Shown piece after piece: positions 49,601 to 58,516 of a stretch of DNA of 64,000 nucleotides. This stretch comes from Rhizobium etli_C (GTDB lineage Bacteria > Pseudomonadota > Alphaproteobacteria > Rhizobiales > Rhizobiaceae). Both the position numbers and the translations under genes were made by a program. The notes below the pieces were generated by a model. That model saw only the letters and a list, made by a program, of their open reading frames with translations. It was not told where the DNA came from and did no database searches. Within the stretch, counting starts at the first letter, position 1; each line of letters begins with the position of its first letter. The stretch lies in the NCBI RefSeq assembly GCF_014198605.1, contig NZ_JACIHU010000001.1; one strand, given 5' to 3'.

Positions 49601-49628
49601 CGTTGTACTTTATTGTTCAGTGTTGAAC
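49595..49628. promoter_or_regulatory. Paired dyads GTTCA-N4-TGTAC and GTTCA-N4-TGAAC, probable MarR operators
   Basis: Site 1 is 49595-49608, overlapping the MarR start codon. Site 2 is 49615-49628, a perfect dyad. They stand 20 bases apart, two helical turns, in the short divergent region. Confidence 0.6.
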
Positions 49629-49645
49629 GTATTTGGATTCCCACT

Positions 49646-50617
49646 ATGGCAAATTTCGCGCTCAAGGTCATCCGCCTGGGATTTTCGGTTCTGCAAGCGG
49701 TTTCTCCCCAGCTTGCGGGCAGGGCGGCGTTTCTGCTGTTCTGCCGCACGCCCTCGCAGCGTCCGAAGGGCGGCAAGGCGAAGGCGGCGCATGCGGCTGG
49801 TGCGGCACGGCTTGCGGGCGCCGAGCGTTTCGTTCTCAAGCTTTCCAGCGGCGCCAAAGCCCATGCTTACCGGCTGAATGGCGGGGCGCTGGGCAAGCGC
49901 AAGCGCTATCTCGTCACCCATGGCTGGGGTTCCAGTGCGGTCTATATGGCCGATCTCGTTTCGATGTTGGCGGCAACGGGTGCCGAGGTGGTGGCGCTCG
50001 ACTTTCCCGGTCACGGGCGTGCGCACGGACGCTTCCTGCACATGGGGCTTGCTGTCGAGGCGATCGCGGCGGCAGGGGAGCGGTTCGGGGCATTCGATGC
50101 GGCGATCGGCCATTCCTTCGGCGGTGCAGCGCTGATGGTGTCGGCCGCCGCCCTCCTGCCAGATGCGGCATCCGTCACTGGCGAGCGACTGGTGCTGATC
50201 GGCGCGCCCAGCGAGATGGCCTGGCTGTTCACCGATTTCGGCCGGCTGATCGGCCTTGGCGCCGCTGCACAGGCGGCGCTGGAGAATGAGGTTCATCGTG
50301 TCACCGGGCGGCGACTGGAAGATTTCGACGCCGGCAATACGGCAGGTACGATCTCGAGTTCGGTGCTCGTGGTTCACGCGGAGGACGACAAGGAAGTGTC
50401 GTCGGCGCATGCCAGGCGTTATGGTGCGGCGGGCAAGCGTGTACGGCTGTTCTGGGCGAACGGCTTCGGGCACCGGCGCATCGTCGGCGCGGCTCCAGTC
50501 CTTGGAGCAGTCGCGGCCTTCCTCGAAGAGGAGGCGCATAAGGAGCTCGAATGCATCAAAAAAGATGCGGAGATCATTCCGATTTTTGAGCTTCCGGCGC
50601 GGCGCGCGGCATTGTAG
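49646..50617 (+). CDS. Alpha/beta hydrolase
   Basis: A 323-residue hydrolase. It has an N-terminal hydrophobic segment (about 5-35, VIRLGFSVLQAVSP...AAFLLFC) that may tether it to the membrane. The hydrolase fold follows: YLVTHGWGSSAVYM (oxyanion HGWG), LDFPGHGRAHGRF, nucleophile elbow GHSFGG, Asp in VVHAEDDKEV and His in NGFGHRRIV. The substrate is unknown. ATG 49646 is chosen because the frame upstream runs antisense through the MarR gene. It is divergent from MarR and probably under its control. A PNPOx-like gene follows 37 bases later. Confidence 0.85.
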   Translation: MANFALKVIRLGFSVLQAVSPQLAGRAAFLLFCRTPSQRPKGGKAKAAHAAGAARLAGAERFVLKLSSGAKAHAYRLNGGALGKRKRYLVTHGWGSSAVYMADLVSMLAATGAEVVALDFPGHGRAHGRFLHMGLAVEAIAAAGERFGAFDAAIGHSFGGAALMVSAAALLPDAASVTGERLVLIGAPSEMAWLFTDFGRLIGLGAAAQAALENEVHRVTGRRLEDFDAGNTAGTISSSVLVVHAEDDKEVSSAHARRYGAAGKRVRLFWANGFGHRRIVGAAPVLGAVAAFLEEEAHKELECIKKDAEIIPIFELPARRAAL

Positions 50618-50654
50618 CGTCCGGCGCGAAGATCAAGCCGCGGCGGGACGCCCC

Positions 50655-51266
50655 ATGAAAATCATCAGCAGCATCGAAGAGCTCAATACGATCTATGGCG
50701 CAGGCCTATCGCAGGCCTCGGTCGACAAGGTGACCAAGCGACTGACGCCGCTTTACCGTCAGATGATCGAAATCTCGCCTTTTGCCGCGCTTGCGACCGT
50801 CGGGCCGGAGGGGCTCGACTGTTCGCCGCGCGGCGATCTCGGCGGCGTTGTGCGTGTCGTCGACGACGAGACGCTGCATCTGCCAGACTGGCGCGGCAAC
50901 AACCGCGTCGATTCGCTTTCCAACATCGTGCGTGATCCCAGGCTTGCGCTGATGTTCCTGATCCCCGGCTCGAACACGACGATGCGCATCAATGGCCGCG
51001 GCGTCGTCTCCAACGACGAGATGCTGCTCCGGGGCTTTGAGATGGACGGCAAACATCCGCGCACGGTCGTCGTCATCTCGATCGACGAGGTCTATTTCCA
51101 GTGCGCGCGCGCCGTGATGCGGGCCGAACTGTGGAACGTCGAACAGTTCACCGATCCCGCCGGCCTGCCGACGCCGGGACAGATGCTGAAGGCGGCCGTC
51201 GGCGATTTCGACCAGGAAACCTACGACCGGGAATGGCCCGGTCGCGCGGCGAAGACGATGTGGTGA
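50655..51266 (+). CDS. Pyridoxamine 5'-phosphate oxidase-family (FMN-binding split-barrel) protein
   Basis: A 203-residue split beta-barrel protein: MIEISPFAALATVGPEGLDCSPRGD, VVDDETLHLPDWRGNNRVDSLSNIVRDPRLALMFLIPGSNTTMRINGRGVVSND, then IDEVYFQCARAVMRAELW and WPGRAAKTMW. This matches the MSMEG_1061-type FMN-dependent family rather than true PdxH. It probably binds FMN or F420-like cofactor and reduces an unknown substrate. It follows the MarR-linked hydrolase in the same direction and is likely co-transcribed. Confidence 0.9.
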   Translation: MKIISSIEELNTIYGAGLSQASVDKVTKRLTPLYRQMIEISPFAALATVGPEGLDCSPRGDLGGVVRVVDDETLHLPDWRGNNRVDSLSNIVRDPRLALMFLIPGSNTTMRINGRGVVSNDEMLLRGFEMDGKHPRTVVVISIDEVYFQCARAVMRAELWNVEQFTDPAGLPTPGQMLKAAVGDFDQETYDREWPGRAAKTMW

Positions 51267-51272
51267 AGGCCG

Positions 51273-52340
51273 TCAGGCTTTGTAGATCAGCCAGCTCTTG
51301 CTGAAGTCCTTCTGCATCCCGTCCTGATAGAGGACGATGCAGTTGCGCCCGGCATTCTTGGCGCCGTAAAGGGCGATGTCGGTCTTGCTGTAAAGCTCGC
51401 CGGCATCCTCGGCATTCGAGGCCATGCAGATGCCGATCGAGGCGGTAATCGGGCCGTAGTTCACCCGGGTGCGGGAGTTTTTGAACGGGGTGGTTTCCAG
51501 CGTGCGGCGGATGCGTTCGGCGATCGCCGTCACTTCCTCGACTGTGTTGCCCTCGATGATCAGCGCGAATTCCTCACCGCCGGCACGGGCGACGAAGACG
51601 TCGCGCCGAACGTTGCTGCGGATCACGGAGGCGACGGTGGCGAGGATCTTGTCGCCGACGGGATGGCCGTAGGTGTCGTTGATTTTCTTGAAATTGTCGA
51701 TGTCGGCGAGCAGCAGGGCCGTCACCGGCCGCATGCCTGGATTGTTGAAAACGGCAGCAAGGCGGTCGTCAAAGGCGCGGCGGTTGGAAAGGCGCGTCAG
51801 CGAGTCGGTGTTGGCGATGCGCTTATATTCGTCGAGTTCCTTGCGGACCTGATCCATCTCCTGAGAGCGCTGGACGACGTCCTCGACGGTGCGTTCGCCA
51901 TGCGCCATGGTATCGCCAGTCGCCTGGCTTAAAAGTTCAATTGCGTTTTCGATCAGTTCGACGCTGGCATTGCTCTTGGAGGTGATGCGCTTGTGGGTCT
52001 CGCCGAGCAGTCTGGTATAGCTTTCGAGCGAGCTCTGCTCCTGCCTCAGGATTCGCAGCAAGCCGTCGAGTTCGCCCGATATGCGGGTATGGGCGTCGTC
52101 GAAGACCCGGGCCGGGCTCGTGTTGAAATATTGCGCGCCGAGCGCGTCGAGTTCGGCCTGTGTCGCATGGGCGCCGAGGGCCGCAAGTTCTCGGGTAAGA
52201 GCAGGATTGGAGCCGATATAGGCCTCGTAGAAGAGTTCGTAGTTGCGGGGTATCGGGGCAACGCCCATCGAGCGCATGGCATAGGTGATCTGACCCGCGA
52301 CATCGGGAACCTGCACCTTGGGCGCGACAGCCGTATTCAT
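51273..52340 (-). CDS. Diguanylate cyclase (GGDEF domain), soluble
   Basis: A 355-residue protein. The N-terminal ~170 residues are helical, including a likely coiled coil (LRILRQEQSSLESYTRLLGETHKRITSKSNASVELIENAIELLSQ), with no membrane helix. The GGDEF domain starts NTDSLTRLSNRRAFDDRL and has ADIDNFKKINDTYGHPVGDKIL and the active-site motif GGEEF. It should make cyclic di-GMP from GTP. The inhibitory I-site is degenerate: RRDV stands where RxxD is expected. It lies alone, convergent with the PNPOx-like gene. Confidence 0.93.
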   Translation of the reverse strand: MNTAVAPKVQVPDVAGQITYAMRSMGVAPIPRNYELFYEAYIGSNPALTRELAALGAHATQAELDALGAQYFNTSPARVFDDAHTRISGELDGLLRILRQEQSSLESYTRLLGETHKRITSKSNASVELIENAIELLSQATGDTMAHGERTVEDVVQRSQEMDQVRKELDEYKRIANTDSLTRLSNRRAFDDRLAAVFNNPGMRPVTALLLADIDNFKKINDTYGHPVGDKILATVASVIRSNVRRDVFVARAGGEEFALIIEGNTVEEVTAIAERIRRTLETTPFKNSRTRVNYGPITASIGICMASNAEDAGELYSKTDIALYGAKNAGRNCIVLYQDGMQKDFSKSWLIYKA

Positions 52341-52532
52341 CCGGCGATACTCCTCATATATTCAAAGGCAATATTTTAGTTGTTAGCTTAAATTTCTTGG
52401 GAAAAGATTAAAGCGACATATACCAAAGATTACATATGACAAGTTCCCGGTGGAGCAATACTTCCTGCAGGCCTATGATTCTTCATCAAAAAACGTATTT
52501 TTAGCGAGACAATGCATACCCGTTGTGCGGGA

Positions 52533-52685
52533 ATGGTGTCTGAAAAACTTACAGTTCTTCTTGTGCTGGGGATCGTATTCATCTTGTCGACAGTTGGTTT
52601 TGGGCGCCGGCTATTTCAGAACGAATATTTTGCAACGATACTTCCTGACGGCCGACCCGGTCACAGTCTGCAAATTCAGGCGTAA
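52533..52685 (+). CDS. Very small membrane peptide ORF (50 aa)
   Basis: An ATG at 52533 with GCGGGA close upstream opens 50 codons to TAA 52683-52685. The peptide begins MVSEKLTVLLVLGIVFILSTVG, a single membrane helix or signal anchor, then FGRRLFQNEYFATILPDGRPG and a short polar tail. Nothing similar comes to mind. It is immediately followed by a second small ORF at 52690. The relatively AT-rich, otherwise empty region makes a real small gene possible, not certain. Confidence 0.35.
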   Translation: MVSEKLTVLLVLGIVFILSTVGFGRRLFQNEYFATILPDGRPGHSLQIQA

Positions 52686-52689
52686 GATT

Positions 52690-52869
52690 ATGCGAAGGTC
52701 TCGTCGCGCCTCCTTCGCCATCATGGCCGTCGCCGCCATCGCCGCCGGCCCCTTGCTGATGAACCATACCGGCTTCCTTGCCGGAGCTTTCCGCACGGAA
52801 ATCCTGGCGAGGGTGGATGACGGCGATGTGGTGAATGCTGCGGATATTGCGGGCGGAACAATGCGGTAG
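52690..52869 (+). CDS. Small exported hypothetical protein (59 aa)
   Basis: ATG 52690, four bases after the previous stop, opens MRRSRRASFAIMAVAAIAAGPLL followed by MNHTGFLAGAFRTEILARVDDGDVVNAADIAGGTMR. Arg residues followed by a hydrophobic stretch look like a signal peptide with a short soluble tail. It ends 33 bases before the convergent fumarase stop. No family was recognised; support is the signal-peptide pattern and position. Confidence 0.4.
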   Translation: MRRSRRASFAIMAVAAIAAGPLLMNHTGFLAGAFRTEILARVDDGDVVNAADIAGGTMR

Positions 52870-52902
52870 AAAGTCCGCCCGCGGCCATCGAGCCTGCCGC
52901 AA

Positions 52903-54510
52903 TCACCCCAGGTTCAATTCCTGGAAGAAATCATTGCCCTTGTCGTCGATGACGATGAAGGCGGGGAAGTCTTCGACCTCGATCTTCCAGACCGCTTCCA
53001 TGCCGAGTTCGGGATATTCGAATACTTCGACCTTGCGGATGCAGTCCTGGGCGAGGCGAGCGGCGGGGCCGCCGATCGAGCCGAGGTAGAAACCGCCATG
53101 CTTCTTGCAGGCCTCGCGCACGGCGCGCGAGCGGTTGCCCTTGGCGAGCATCACCATCGAGCCGCCGAAGGACTGGAACTGGTCGACGTAACTGTCCATG
53201 CGGCCGGCCGTGGTCGGGCCGAAGGAGCCGGAGGCGTAGCCGGCCGGCGTCTTGGCCGGGCCGGCGTAGTAGACCGGGTGGTTTTTCAAGTAATCGGGCA
53301 TGCCTTCGCCCTTTTCCAACCGTTCGCGGATTTTGGCGTGGGCGAGGTCACGGGCGACGATGATCGTCCCGGTCAAGGACAGGCGCGTCTTGACGGGATG
53401 CCGCGACAGTTCGGCAAGCACCTCGGCCATCGGCCGGTTGAGGTCGATATGGACGGTCGATTCCGACAGTTTCGCCTCGTCGATCTCGGGCATGTATTTC
53501 GACGGATCGGTTTCCAGCTGTTCGATGAAGATGCCGTCGCGGGTGATCTTGCCCTTGGCCTGGCGGTCGGCGGAACAGGAGACGCCGAGGCCGATCGGCA
53601 GCGAGGCGCCGTGGCGGGGCAGGCGGATGACACGCACGTCATGGCAGAAATACTTGCCGCCGAACTGGGCGCCGACGCCCATCTGCTGCGTCAGCTTGTG
53701 GATTTCCTTTTCCATCTCGATGTCGCGGAAGGCATGGCCGCTCTCCGAACCTTCGGTCGGCAACTCGTCGAGATAGCGGGTCGAGGCGAGCTTGACGGTC
53801 TTCAGGTTCATCTCGGCCGAGGTGCCGCCGATGACGATCGCCAGATGATAGGGCGGACAGGCCGCCGTCCCTAACGTCAGGATCTTCTCCTTGAGGAAGT
53901 CGATCATCCTGTCATGCGTCAGGAGCGAGGGCGTGCCCTGATAGAGGAAGGTCTTGTTGGCCGAGCCGCCGCCCTTGGCGACAAAGAGGAATTCGTAGGC
54001 GTCGGTGCCTTCCTCGTAAATGTCGATCTGGGCCGGCAGGTTGTTCCTGGTGTTCTTCTCCTCGAACATCTTCACCGGCGCGAGCTGCGAATAGCGCAGG
54101 TTCTTCTTCTCATAGGCATCCATGACGCCGCGGGCGAGCGCGGCGGAATCCCCGCCCTCGGTCCAGACCCTGCGGCCCTTCTTGCCCATGATGATCGCCG
54201 TGCCGGTATCCTGACACATCGGCAACACGCCGCCGGCGGCTATATTGGCATTCTTCAACAGGTCGTAGGCGACGAAGCGGTCGTTGTCGGTCGAGTCTGG
54301 ATCATCGAGGATCGAGGCGAGCTGCTTCAGGTGGCCGGGGCGCAGCAGGTGGTTGATGTCGGCAAAGGCGGTTTCGGCAAGCAGGCGGATGCCTTCCGGC
54401 TCGACGGTCAGGATCTCCTGACCCTTGAAGGTATCGACCGACACATGATCGCTGCTGATCTTGCGATAGGGGGTGGCATCCTTGCCGAGGGGAAAGAGAT
54501 CGTCAGCCAT
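52903..54510 (-). CDS. fumA: Class I fumarate hydratase (4Fe-4S)
   Basis: A 535-residue iron-sulfur hydro-lyase interconverting fumarate and malate in the citric acid cycle. Cluster cysteines are in GGVLPMCQDTGTA, GVGAQFGGKYFCHDVRVIRLPRHGASLPIGLGVSCSADRQ, and TAACPPYHLAIVIGG. The C-terminal beta-domain has TTAGRMDSYVDQFQSFGGSMVMLAKGNRS. The start at 54510 matches the family N-terminus (MADDLFPLGKDATPYRKIS). This type is oxygen-sensitive; the oxygen-stable class II enzyme is encoded 2.4 kb downstream on the same strand. Confidence 0.93.
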   Translation of the reverse strand: MADDLFPLGKDATPYRKISSDHVSVDTFKGQEILTVEPEGIRLLAETAFADINHLLRPGHLKQLASILDDPDSTDNDRFVAYDLLKNANIAAGGVLPMCQDTGTAIIMGKKGRRVWTEGGDSAALARGVMDAYEKKNLRYSQLAPVKMFEEKNTRNNLPAQIDIYEEGTDAYEFLFVAKGGGSANKTFLYQGTPSLLTHDRMIDFLKEKILTLGTAACPPYHLAIVIGGTSAEMNLKTVKLASTRYLDELPTEGSESGHAFRDIEMEKEIHKLTQQMGVGAQFGGKYFCHDVRVIRLPRHGASLPIGLGVSCSADRQAKGKITRDGIFIEQLETDPSKYMPEIDEAKLSESTVHIDLNRPMAEVLAELSRHPVKTRLSLTGTIIVARDLAHAKIRERLEKGEGMPDYLKNHPVYYAGPAKTPAGYASGSFGPTTAGRMDSYVDQFQSFGGSMVMLAKGNRSRAVREACKKHGGFYLGSIGGPAARLAQDCIRKVEVFEYPELGMEAVWKIEVEDFPAFIVIDDKGNDFFQELNLG

Positions 54511-54678
54511 CGAAGTGACCTTTCTAGTGGGCGCGTCGCTAAATTGGAACCGGTCTAAATCTCCTGTCGGGCAAAAGCAATCTGCATGCGGCGAGTTTGG
54601 AGGTGGGGCCATGTCGTGCCGCATTTTGTGTCGGCATGTCACACGCGATAAGCGAGTGAAAGAAGGAGATATCGACAT

Positions 54679-55590
54679 TTGTCGCGAAACGACCGACCTC
54701 AGGTTGCCTTCAGGTCAAGCCCGGTTCATATTCCCGGCAGCGTTAACCTGCCGGGGCTTCCAGTGACAAATGCAAAGCCAACTGCTGTCGACGACCTTCT
54801 CGTTTTTTTCGAGCACGACTGGATCAGGGGCGATCTGCTGCGCCTCGCCAGCGATCCCGAAGGAGCGGACATGTATGTTCGCTTCGTCAATGGCATCCGT
54901 ATCGACGCCAAACATGGGCCTGACCATGAAACGATCATTGAGGGCAAGTACGGAACCTTCAGAGTGAAACCTGACGGCCACTTCACATATGAGTTGGACC
55001 ATACGCTCGACGTGGTGAAGAATTTGGGCAAGTACGATCAGCTCATCGAAACGCTGAGCTACAAGATGTCGGACGGCTCGGGAGGCACGGACCTCGGCGT
55101 GTTGACCCTTGCGATCGACGGCGTCAACGAAGGCGAAAAATACCACGAAGTCCTGGATTTCGATGATATGGGCGTCTTCTCGAGGGCAGATAATTTCTCG
55201 CTACCCGATTACCGGGGCGTTGCGCTCTCCGTGAACGGCAGCCACGACGTGACGCTTCTGAACGGCATCGTCTATGATACGATTCCTGGTGTCGACGCCA
55301 TTACCGAGGACGGTTTCAGCGATACCGTACTGTCCCCGGGTTCTGCGCCCGCAATCCTGAAAATGGTCGATGGCGGGGAGTTCACCTTTCAGAGCGTCTC
55401 GATCGCCGAGCTGTCTGCATCGCCCTTTCACCTGACGCTCACCGCCCTGAACGACGGCCAGATTGTCTATCAGCAGGAGCTTGAGGTCACCGGTCCCAGT
55501 CTCGAGGTCAATATCGAAGACATCGAAGAAATCCGTTTCGATTTCATGGGCAATTCGGTCGTAATGGACAATATTTCGCTGCTGGTATGA
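54679..55590 (+). CDS. VCBS/cadherin-like beta-sandwich protein, TTG start
   Basis: A 303-residue protein. Residues about 35-135 match a single VCBS-type (bacterial cadherin-like) domain: TAVDDLLVFFEHDWIRGDLLRLASDPEGADMYVRFVNG...GKYGTFRVKPDGHFTYELD. The rest is a beta-rich domain of unknown kind ending EIRFDFMGNSVVMDNISLL, resembling carbohydrate-binding-like modules. No classical signal peptide is present; such rhizobial proteins are often exported by type I systems. TTG at 54679 has AAGGAG upstream. It probably binds polysaccharide or acts in surface adhesion; no transporter is adjacent. Confidence 0.75.
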   Translation: MSRNDRPQVAFRSSPVHIPGSVNLPGLPVTNAKPTAVDDLLVFFEHDWIRGDLLRLASDPEGADMYVRFVNGIRIDAKHGPDHETIIEGKYGTFRVKPDGHFTYELDHTLDVVKNLGKYDQLIETLSYKMSDGSGGTDLGVLTLAIDGVNEGEKYHEVLDFDDMGVFSRADNFSLPDYRGVALSVNGSHDVTLLNGIVYDTIPGVDAITEDGFSDTVLSPGSAPAILKMVDGGEFTFQSVSIAELSASPFHLTLTALNDGQIVYQQELEVTGPSLEVNIEDIEEIRFDFMGNSVVMDNISLLV

Positions 55591-55821
55591 GGGCCGGTCA
55601 GTCGCTTACCGCGTCGTGTTATGGTCCGTTCTGTCTCATTTTTGCATGGGCGAGGCCGAAGTCTCGGTATCACGGCAGAGCCTCGGTGCTCTCGCAACGG
55701 CGATGGCCGTGCACGGCCATCCATGCGCATCTGGTTGATAGTGCACTATTTAAGTTTTCGAAACTTTGATTGAATCTACAACTCTCTCGTGTCATGTTGC
55801 GACGCACAAAGCGAGGAGCTC

Positions 55822-56862
55822 ATGGTTTACTCTATACAATACCTCCGTGCTGTTGCAGCGATTGCGGTCACGATCTTTCATGTTGCGTTCATTTTTGGTT
55901 GGGATTTTGTTCCGCTGGCAGCTGGCGTAGACCTGTTTTTCATAATCAGCGGCTTCATCATGTGGACTATTTCGGACGCGAGACCGACCGCGCCGCTGCG
56001 GTTCATCCGAAACCGCATTCAGCGGGTTCTGCCAATCTATTGGATCTGCACTCTGCTATTTGTGATTGCAGCCACCGTTTCACCCAAGAATTACGACAAT
56101 GCCGCCTTTAACGCAGCTGATATCATCCGGTCACTGCTGTTTGTCCCCTATGCAGACGGCACCGGTGTCGTTCAGCCGGTTCTCGTTCCAGGTTGGACGC
56201 TGAATTATGAGATGTTCTTTTACACCGCGTTTTGCCTTGTCCTGTTCTTGAAAGGAAGAACGCAGCGTCTTCTGGCGATAACGGGTTTTCTTGTGCTTTG
56301 CGTGGCAATCGGCCTGTTCGCGCCAGTGACCCCATATTCTATCGTTTACGCATCGCCGCTGTTGCTGGAGTTTCTGGCCGGCGTTGTCATAGCATTCGTT
56401 ATGTCGAGAGCCGACGTCGCGTCGACCAGGCTGTCGGTGGCATTGATGGTACTGGGACTCGTGTCCATCGTCGCTTCCTCCTTCCTTGACAAGCCACACG
56501 GTTTCGTTCGGGTTCTCGTATGGGGCGTTCCGTCGGTCCTTATCGTCCTGGGTGCCCTGATCGCCGAACGTGCAAGCCTTTTTCCGAAATTGACATGGTT
56601 GAAGATCTTGGGGGATTCGTCCTACTCGCTCTACCTGACTCATATGATTGCGATTGGTGTCGCAAAGCTCGCCATCTATATTGCCGGGGTGGAACGCTGG
56701 ACTGCGCCGCTTGCCCTTCGAATTCCACTGCTCGTGGTCACGACGATATTCTGCGTTTCTGTTGGACTCGTCTTTTACTTCTGCGTCGAAAAGAAGATTG
56801 CGCAGTTTCTCAAACGGTTGGAGAGAGGCAGAAGGGCCGCTTCATACATGCCTGCTGAATAA
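55822..56862 (+). CDS. Acyltransferase 3 family membrane protein (OafA/ExoZ-like)
   Basis: A 346-residue integral membrane acyltransferase with about ten helices. The conserved start is SIQYLRAVAAIAVTIFHVAF (with catalytic His), then GVDLFFIISGFIMW, PLRFIRNRIQRVLPIYWI (the R-x-x-R motif) and GDSSYSLYLTHMIAIG late. It closely resembles ExoZ-type enzymes that acetylate exopolysaccharide or O-antigen sugars. ATG 55822 follows GCGAGGAG. Base composition is lower in GC than the neighbours, which may mark a transferred gene. It lies between the two fumarase genes. Confidence 0.9.
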   Translation: MVYSIQYLRAVAAIAVTIFHVAFIFGWDFVPLAAGVDLFFIISGFIMWTISDARPTAPLRFIRNRIQRVLPIYWICTLLFVIAATVSPKNYDNAAFNAADIIRSLLFVPYADGTGVVQPVLVPGWTLNYEMFFYTAFCLVLFLKGRTQRLLAITGFLVLCVAIGLFAPVTPYSIVYASPLLLEFLAGVVIAFVMSRADVASTRLSVALMVLGLVSIVASSFLDKPHGFVRVLVWGVPSVLIVLGALIAERASLFPKLTWLKILGDSSYSLYLTHMIAIGVAKLAIYIAGVERWTAPLALRIPLLVVTTIFCVSVGLVFYFCVEKKIAQFLKRLERGRRAASYMPAE

Positions 56863-56946
56863 GTCGTGGCTGCGTCGGAATGGAACGGCGGGTCGAACCT
56901 GTGGCTCAACCCGACACTGTTCGCGGGCGGGCTGGGAAACGCCGGC

Positions 56947-58338
56947 TTATTTCGGGCCGATCATCGTTTCCGGGCGGACGATCGCGTCATAATCCTCAGC
57001 TGATACGAGGCCGCTGGCGAGGGCTTCCTCCTTCAGCGTCGTGCCGTTCTTGTGGGCAGTCTTGGCGATCTTGGCGGCCGCGTCGTAGCCGATCTTCGGG
57101 GCAAGTGCCGTCACCAGCATCAGCGAGCGTTCGAGGCCGGCCTTGATGTTGTCCTCGCGCGCCTCGATGCCGACGACGCAGTTGTCGGTGAAGGAGACGG
57201 CGGCGTCGGCAAGCAGCTGTACCGACTGCAGGAAATTATAGGCCATCATCGGATTGTAGACGTTGAGCTCGAAATGGCCTTGGCTATCGGCGAAAGTCAG
57301 GGCGGCGTGATTGCCGAAGATGTGGATGCAGACCTGCGTCAGCGCTTCGCATTGCGTCGGGTTGACCTTGCCGGGCATGATCGACGAGCCGGGCTCGTTT
57401 TCCGGCAGCGCCAGTTCGCCGAGACCGGCGCGCGGGCCGGAGCCGAGGAGACGAATGTCGTTGGCGATCTTGAAGAGAGCGGCCGCTGCGGCATTGATGG
57501 CACCATGGGAAAAGACCATGCTGTCATGTGAGGCAAGCGCCTCGAACTTGTTCGGCGCGGTGACGAAGGGCAGGCCCGAAATAGCGGCGATCTCGTCGGC
57601 AACCTTTTCGGCAAAGCCCACCGGCGCGTTGAGGCCGGTGCCGACGGCGGTGCCACCCTGGGCGAGCTCGCAGAGGCCGGGCAAGGTCATCTCGATGCGC
57701 TTGATGGCGGAGCCGACCTGGGCGGCGTAACCGGAAAATTCCTGGCCGAGTGTCAGCGGCGTCGCATCCTGGGTGTGGGTGCGGCCGATCTTGATGATGT
57801 GGCTGAATTCCGTGACCTTCATGTCGAGAGCGGCATGCAGGTGTTTCAGGGCCGGCAGCAGGTGATGCGCGATACGTTCGGCGCAGGCGATGTGCATGGC
57901 CGTGGGATAGGTGTCGTTGGACGACTGGCTCATGTTGACGTGATCGTTCGGATGCACCGGCTTCTTGGAACCCATGACGCCGCCCAGCATTTCTATGGCA
58001 CGATTGGAGATGACTTCGTTGGCATTCATGTTCGACTGCGTGCCGGAGCCGGTCTGCCAGACGACCAGCGGAAAATGGTCGTCGAGCTTGCCGTCGATCA
58101 CTTCCTGGGCCGCATCAACGATGGCTTTGCCGAGGCCAGGATCGAGCTGGCCAAGCGCCATGTTAGCGCGTGCCGCGGCCTGCTTGACGATGCCGAGTGC
58201 GCGCACGATCGAGAGCGGCTGCTTTTCCCAGCCGATCTTGAAATTGCCGAGCGAACGCTCGGCCTGGGCGCCCCAATATCGGTCGGCGGCGACGTCGATG
58301 GGGCCAAAAGTATCGGTTTCGGTGCGGGTTGCGGTCAT
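56947..58338 (-). CDS. fumC: Class II fumarate hydratase
   Basis: A 463-residue iron-independent fumarase. It opens TETDTFGPIDVAADRYWGAQAERSLGNFKIG. WQTGSGTQSNMNANEVISNRA and MSQSSNDTYPTAMHIA carry active-site residues. The signature GSSIMPGKVNPTQCEALTQV follows, with the catalytic Ser in the same loop. The start at 58338 follows the conserved MTATRTETD. It tolerates oxygen and iron shortage, complementing the class I enzyme. It is on the same strand as fumA but separated by two plus-strand genes. Confidence 0.95.
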   Translation of the reverse strand: MTATRTETDTFGPIDVAADRYWGAQAERSLGNFKIGWEKQPLSIVRALGIVKQAAARANMALGQLDPGLGKAIVDAAQEVIDGKLDDHFPLVVWQTGSGTQSNMNANEVISNRAIEMLGGVMGSKKPVHPNDHVNMSQSSNDTYPTAMHIACAERIAHHLLPALKHLHAALDMKVTEFSHIIKIGRTHTQDATPLTLGQEFSGYAAQVGSAIKRIEMTLPGLCELAQGGTAVGTGLNAPVGFAEKVADEIAAISGLPFVTAPNKFEALASHDSMVFSHGAINAAAAALFKIANDIRLLGSGPRAGLGELALPENEPGSSIMPGKVNPTQCEALTQVCIHIFGNHAALTFADSQGHFELNVYNPMMAYNFLQSVQLLADAAVSFTDNCVVGIEAREDNIKAGLERSLMLVTALAPKIGYDAAAKIAKTAHKNGTTLKEEALASGLVSAEDYDAIVRPETMIGPK

Positions 58339-58516
58339 TGGGGTTGCCTTCCTGTCACATGCTGTTTCGGGCATTTTCGAAAGATGAGGTTTTATAGGTT
58401 GGAAACCAGGACAAGAAAACCGGATGCCGTGCGAAATATTGAAAATTCCAGTCAGGTTTGCGCCGGCTGGCGGCCGTGCTTTTTCGGCCACTTTGAAAAT
58501 ATTATGCATCGGCAGG

